Assembly (NCBI GenBank): GCA_964528575.1
Contig: CAZGTQ010000420.1
Location: forward strand, 1 to 8,065
Direction: 5' to 3'
Source of the DNA: CAZGTQ01 sp964528575
Lineage (GTDB): Bacteria > Planctomycetota > UBA1135 > GCA-002686595
DNA: 8,065 nucleotides
The position numbers and the translations under genes were made by a program. The notes beneath the pieces were generated by a model that saw only the letters and a list, made by a program, of their open reading frames with translations, did no database searches and was not told where the DNA came from. Of the stretch, positions 6,304 through 8,065 are shown one piece after another (position 1 is the stretch's first letter; every line of letters begins with the position of its first letter).

Positions 6304-6659
6304 GGCTCGTCGCGATGCACCGTGTCGGGCGAGAACGCGGGCAGGCACACCGCGACGTACTCCGCCCCCTTCGGCGTGCTGTAGCGCACCCATTCGCCCG
6401 CGCGCGTGACGACGGCCTGGCCCGCGCGCACGTCGAGGAAGCCGCCTTCGTGCTCGACGCGCAGCACGCCGTCGAGGACGAGCGTGACCTCCTCGAAATC
6501 CGGCCGCTGCCCGGGCTCGACCCAGCCGGCGGGCGAGCGCATGCGCGCCACGCTCACGCTGCTGTGACCGGAGTTGACGCGGCCGACGTACTCCTCGATG
6601 CGCTTGGGCTTGGTCCCGGCGGCCGCGACGACCGTCGGCTCGGCGATGAGCTCGGGCAT
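6300..6659 (-). CDS. Small single-domain cupin
   Basis: 119 residues forming one conserved beta-barrel. The motif region is WVEPGQRPDFEEVTLVLDG (46-64), followed by LRVEHEGGFLDVRAGQAVVT (66-85) and AGEWVRYSTP (87-96). This is a recognisable cupin-2 family pattern. The usual metal ligands of cupin motif 1 (HxH and Glu) appear as R52-P53-D54 with Glu56/57 kept, and the motif 2 His is replaced around Arg92, so a canonical three-His metal site is absent. It may bind a small ligand or use an unusual site; the substrate is not known. ATG 6659 is supported by AGGAG just upstream. It is the first gene of a minus-strand pair whose second member is the membrane glycosyltransferase-like protein, overlapping by four bases, and it is divergent from the WD40 gene across 61 bases. 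Confidence 0.9.
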   Translation of the reverse strand: MPELIAEPTVVAAAGTKPKRIEEYVGRVNSGHSSVSVARMRSPAGWVEPGQRPDFEEVTLVLDGVLRVEHEGGFLDVRAGQAVVTRAGEWVRYSTPKGAEYVAVCLPAFSPDTVHRDEP

Positions 6660-6663
6660 GTGG

Positions 6664-6668
6664 CTCCT
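6664..6668 (-). promoter_or_regulatory. Shine-Dalgarno site of the cupin gene (AGGAG)
   Basis: On the minus strand AGGAG is followed by four bases (CCAC) and then ATG 6659. The spacing is short but workable. It supports this start, and with the opposing WD40 gene it leaves 6660-6720 as a shared divergent control region. Confidence 0.55.
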
Positions 6669-6707
6669 GTCTCGGTGGTGGAGAGCGCGACATCATGGTC
6701 GATCGGG

Positions 6708-6713
6708 TAACGT
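6708..6713 (+). promoter_or_regulatory. Possible -10 element of the WD40 gene (GGG-TAACGT), leaderless type
   Basis: TAACGT ends seven bases before ATG 6721, the distance expected if transcription begins at the start codon itself. No Shine-Dalgarno site lies between. A related GGGTAACCT occurs at 4252-4260 and a TACCAT in the same relative place before hflK. No -35 hexamer is evident, and promoter activity is inference. Confidence 0.35.
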
Positions 6714-6720
6714 CGTCGCC

Positions 6721-7680
6721 ATGCTCACTCCGCTCTTGCTCGCCCTCTTCACGCTCCAGGACGCGCCGGCCGAGCCCGCCGCGCCCCAGATCCCCGTGCT
6801 CGAGCTCGCCGGGCACCGCAGCGAGGTCGACTTCGTCGGCTTCGAACCGCGCGGCGTGCGCCTGTACTCCGCCGCGCGCGGCGGGACGATCCATGCGTGG
6901 GACTCGCGCGCGCGCAGGGACCTGTGGACGGTCGAGGGACCCGAGTCGGGCTTCGTCGGCTTCGACGTCGACCTGCGCGGCAACTTCGTCCACGCGACGT
7001 TCGGGTCGAGCCTGCTCTCCGAGCGAGCGGGCGACGACGGCCGGCCGCTGCGCTCGATGGACGTCGCGGTGCTCGACGTCAGCCGCCTCGCGTGCGATCC
7101 GAAGGGCCGCTTCGTGTGGCTCGGCAACGAGAAGGGCACGACGTGGCGCGTCGATCTCGCTGCGCAGGAGAAGTGGAAGGAGAGCCACGCGAACGACGGC
7201 GTGACGGCGCTCGCGGGCGATCCGCTCGGCCGGACGGTCGCGGTGGGCGGCCGCGACGGCACGGTGAAGTTCGTCACGGCGGAGAGCGGGCTGCGGACCG
7301 GAGGCGTGCTCGAGGGCCACGCCGGGCCGGTGAACGCGCTCGCCTGGGACGCGCGCGGCCGCACGCTCGTCACGGGCGGCGCCGATCGCACGCTACGCGT
7401 CTGGTCGATGCCGGCCGAGGCCCAACGGCGCGCAATCGAGGGACACGAGGCGGCGGTGCGCGCGATCGCGTTCGATCCACGGGGCCGCTGCATCGCGTCG
7501 GGCGACGAGTCGGGCACGATCAAGCTGTGGAACCCGATGACCGGCGCGGAGCTCGCGTCGCTGCGTCACGCGTCGCCGACCGCGGCGAGCGCGCTCGCGT
7601 TCAGCCCCGACGGACGCTGGCTCGCATCGAACGGCGCGGGCTCGCGCGTGCTGGTGTGGGACTTGGAGAACGGGCTGTGA
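6721..7680 (+). CDS. Exported seven-bladed WD40 beta-propeller protein
   Basis: 319 residues: a short hydrophobic N-terminus (2-11, LTPLLLALFT) then a processing-like LQDAPAEPA, followed directly by seven WD40-type blades filling the chain. Blades begin near residues 29 (LAGHRSEVDFVGF), 71 (a diverged one), 114 (VAVLDVSRLACDPKGR), 156 (HANDGVTALAGDPLGR), 198 (EGHAGPVNALAWDARGR), 240 (EGHEAAVRAIAFDPRGR) and 282 (RHASPTAASALAFSPDGR). Blade ends such as TLRVWS, TIKLWN and VLVWD are typical. Propellers of this kind are protein-binding scaffolds, and no enzyme residues are seen. ATG 6721 is preferred to in-frame ATG 6574, which would overlap the divergent cupin gene and put a basic, unrelated stretch before the signal peptide. 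The n-region lacks a Lys/Arg, so export is likely but not certain. The gene converges with the last one across 15 bases. Confidence 0.9.
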   Translation: MLTPLLLALFTLQDAPAEPAAPQIPVLELAGHRSEVDFVGFEPRGVRLYSAARGGTIHAWDSRARRDLWTVEGPESGFVGFDVDLRGNFVHATFGSSLLSERAGDDGRPLRSMDVAVLDVSRLACDPKGRFVWLGNEKGTTWRVDLAAQEKWKESHANDGVTALAGDPLGRTVAVGGRDGTVKFVTAESGLRTGGVLEGHAGPVNALAWDARGRTLVTGGADRTLRVWSMPAEAQRRAIEGHEAAVRAIAFDPRGRCIASGDESGTIKLWNPMTGAELASLRHASPTAASALAFSPDGRWLASNGAGSRVLVWDLENGL

Positions 7681-7702
7681 TGACAGCGGCTGTGATCACA
7701 GC
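7673..7702. repeat. Tandem 15-bp repeat, each unit a palindrome, at a convergent gene junction
   Basis: GGCTGTGATGACAGC (7673-7687) is followed without a gap by GGCTGTGATCACAGC (7688-7702); they differ at one base (7682 against 7697). The second contains the perfect 14-bp palindrome GCTGTGATCACAGC; the first keeps the five-base arms GCTGT/ACAGC. The stop of the WD40 gene (7678-7680) lies in the first unit and the stop of the minus-strand gene (7696-7698) in the second. The most natural reading is a bidirectional terminator formed by two small hairpins, though there is no T-run. Binding of a dimeric protein is another possibility. Confidence 0.75.
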
Positions 7703-8043
7703 GCCTCGAAGCGCACGTCCCTGAGCACGCGCACCCGCGGATGGCTCGCGATCGCGCCACCCGACTCCATCAGCTCCGTCCACTTTCGAGGAGTCGCCGT
7801 CACGATCGCTTTCGGCGAGCTGGGGAGGTCCTCTACGGAGACCGCCTCGTCCGTCTCGAGCGCCGCGAGCAGCGAGCGCTTCATCTCGCGATAGGCGCGC
7901 TCCAACTCGCGTTGCAGCTCCCGCCGACTGCTCGCGGACGCGCGGTCGACGTCCGGGTTCGAGAGCCACTCGACGACCATCGAGACCCGCCCGGTCGAGT
8001 CCGACCGCCGCTTCAGCTCACCGAGTAGCGTCTCGTCGATCAT
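7696..8043 (-). CDS. Small protein of unknown function, possibly I9-like protease inhibitor/propeptide fold
   Basis: 115 residues, no signal peptide or membrane segment. The likely layout is a strand (GRVSMVVEWL, 18-27), a long charged helix (about 38-62), a strand (AVSVEDLP, 67-74), a strand (KAIVTAT, 78-84), a helix (PRKWTELMES, 85-94) and a strand (HPRVRVLRDVRF, 101-112). That beta-alpha-beta-beta-alpha-beta order, with a 'PxVRVxxD' end, resembles inhibitor I9 domains that precede or inhibit subtilisin-type (S8) proteases. No protease domain is attached and the neighbouring gene upstream is outside the window. The likeness is by pattern only. ATG 8043 has only a weak GGACAGGG before it, and the seven codons visible upstream contain no stop, so an earlier start beyond the window cannot be excluded. 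One 60-base sample is about 65% G+C, lower than the long genes, which may hint at transfer or weaker codon selection. Confidence 0.7.
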   Translation of the reverse strand: MIDETLLGELKRRSDSTGRVSMVVEWLSNPDVDRASASSRRELQRELERAYREMKRSLLAALETDEAVSVEDLPSSPKAIVTATPRKWTELMESGGAIASHPRVRVLRDVRFEAL

Positions 8044-8065
8044 CCCTGTCCGCCGGAGCTCAGAT

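Noticed and set aside
4798..6384. Open frame of over 500 codons on the plus strand opposite the membrane protein
   Set aside because: Very Arg/Ala/Glu-rich translation without domains; the minus strand has membrane helices and family motifs.
6574..6720. ATG 6574 as start of the WD40 protein
   Set aside because: It would add 49 basic residues before a clear signal-peptide-like sequence and overlap the divergent cupin gene.
6304..7320. Upstream extension of the membrane-protein frame
   Set aside because: It would run through the cupin gene and into the WD40 gene; the GTG overlapping the cupin stop is a natural start.
7691..7700. TGTGATCACA as a CRP-type binding site
   Set aside because: CRP sites need six bases between TGTGA and TCACA; here there are none, and the place is a gene end rather than a promoter.
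7680..7724. 14-codon frame overlapping the WD40 stop (ATG 7680)
   Set aside because: Too short and antisense to the end of the last gene; the sequence is explained by the palindromic repeat.

Overview
The window is very GC-rich: hand counts of 60-base samples gave about 80% G+C in the long genes and 62-65% in parts of two small ones. It is densely coded, with seven protein genes, no RNA genes, no mobile elements and no CRISPR array. Extreme GC, a long protein built of carboxypeptidase-regulatory-like repeats, an exported WD40 propeller and a GT-C type membrane protein fit a GC-rich environmental bacterium. A Planctomycetota lineage is my best guess, with Myxococcota or a similar phylum as the alternative. 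This is inference from gene style; there is no marker gene.

Layout: (1) 1-2172, plus strand, the 3' part of a repetitive beta-sandwich protein that began before the window. (2) 2226-4204, plus strand, the two-gene operon hflK-hflC with an ATGA stop/start overlap; these are the inner-membrane SPFH proteins that control the FtsH protease. (3) 4205-4380, a 176-base spacer with an inverted repeat and one or two promoter-like elements. (4) 4381-4590, plus strand, a 69-residue protein resembling the phospho-accepting helical hairpin of a histidine kinase with nothing else attached. (5) 4597-6659, minus strand, a two-gene operon: a small cupin (6659-6300) followed, with a GTGA overlap, by a polytopic GT-C superfamily-like membrane protein (6303-4597). 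(6) 6721-7680, plus strand, an exported seven-bladed WD40 propeller divergent from the cupin operon. (7) 8043-7696, minus strand, a small protein whose fold pattern resembles the I9 inhibitor/propeptide of subtilisin-like proteases.

The best-understood unit is hflKC, expected to form a membrane microdomain cage around FtsH (ftsH is not in the window). The other genes are small, separately transcribed units without an evident shared pathway.

The non-coding structure is notable. Both convergent junctions are tiny (6 and 15 bases) and are made of perfect or near-perfect palindromes that contain the facing stop codons. Two plus-strand genes (hflK and the WD40 gene) lack a well-placed Shine-Dalgarno site and have a G[C/G]TANNNT element 7-9 bases before ATG, which suggests leaderless transcripts. 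The genes that do have Shine-Dalgarno sites are those within operons or with longer leaders. I did not find a clear new multi-gene system. The most promising unexplained pieces are the orphan phospho-acceptor-like protein and the standalone I9-like protein.
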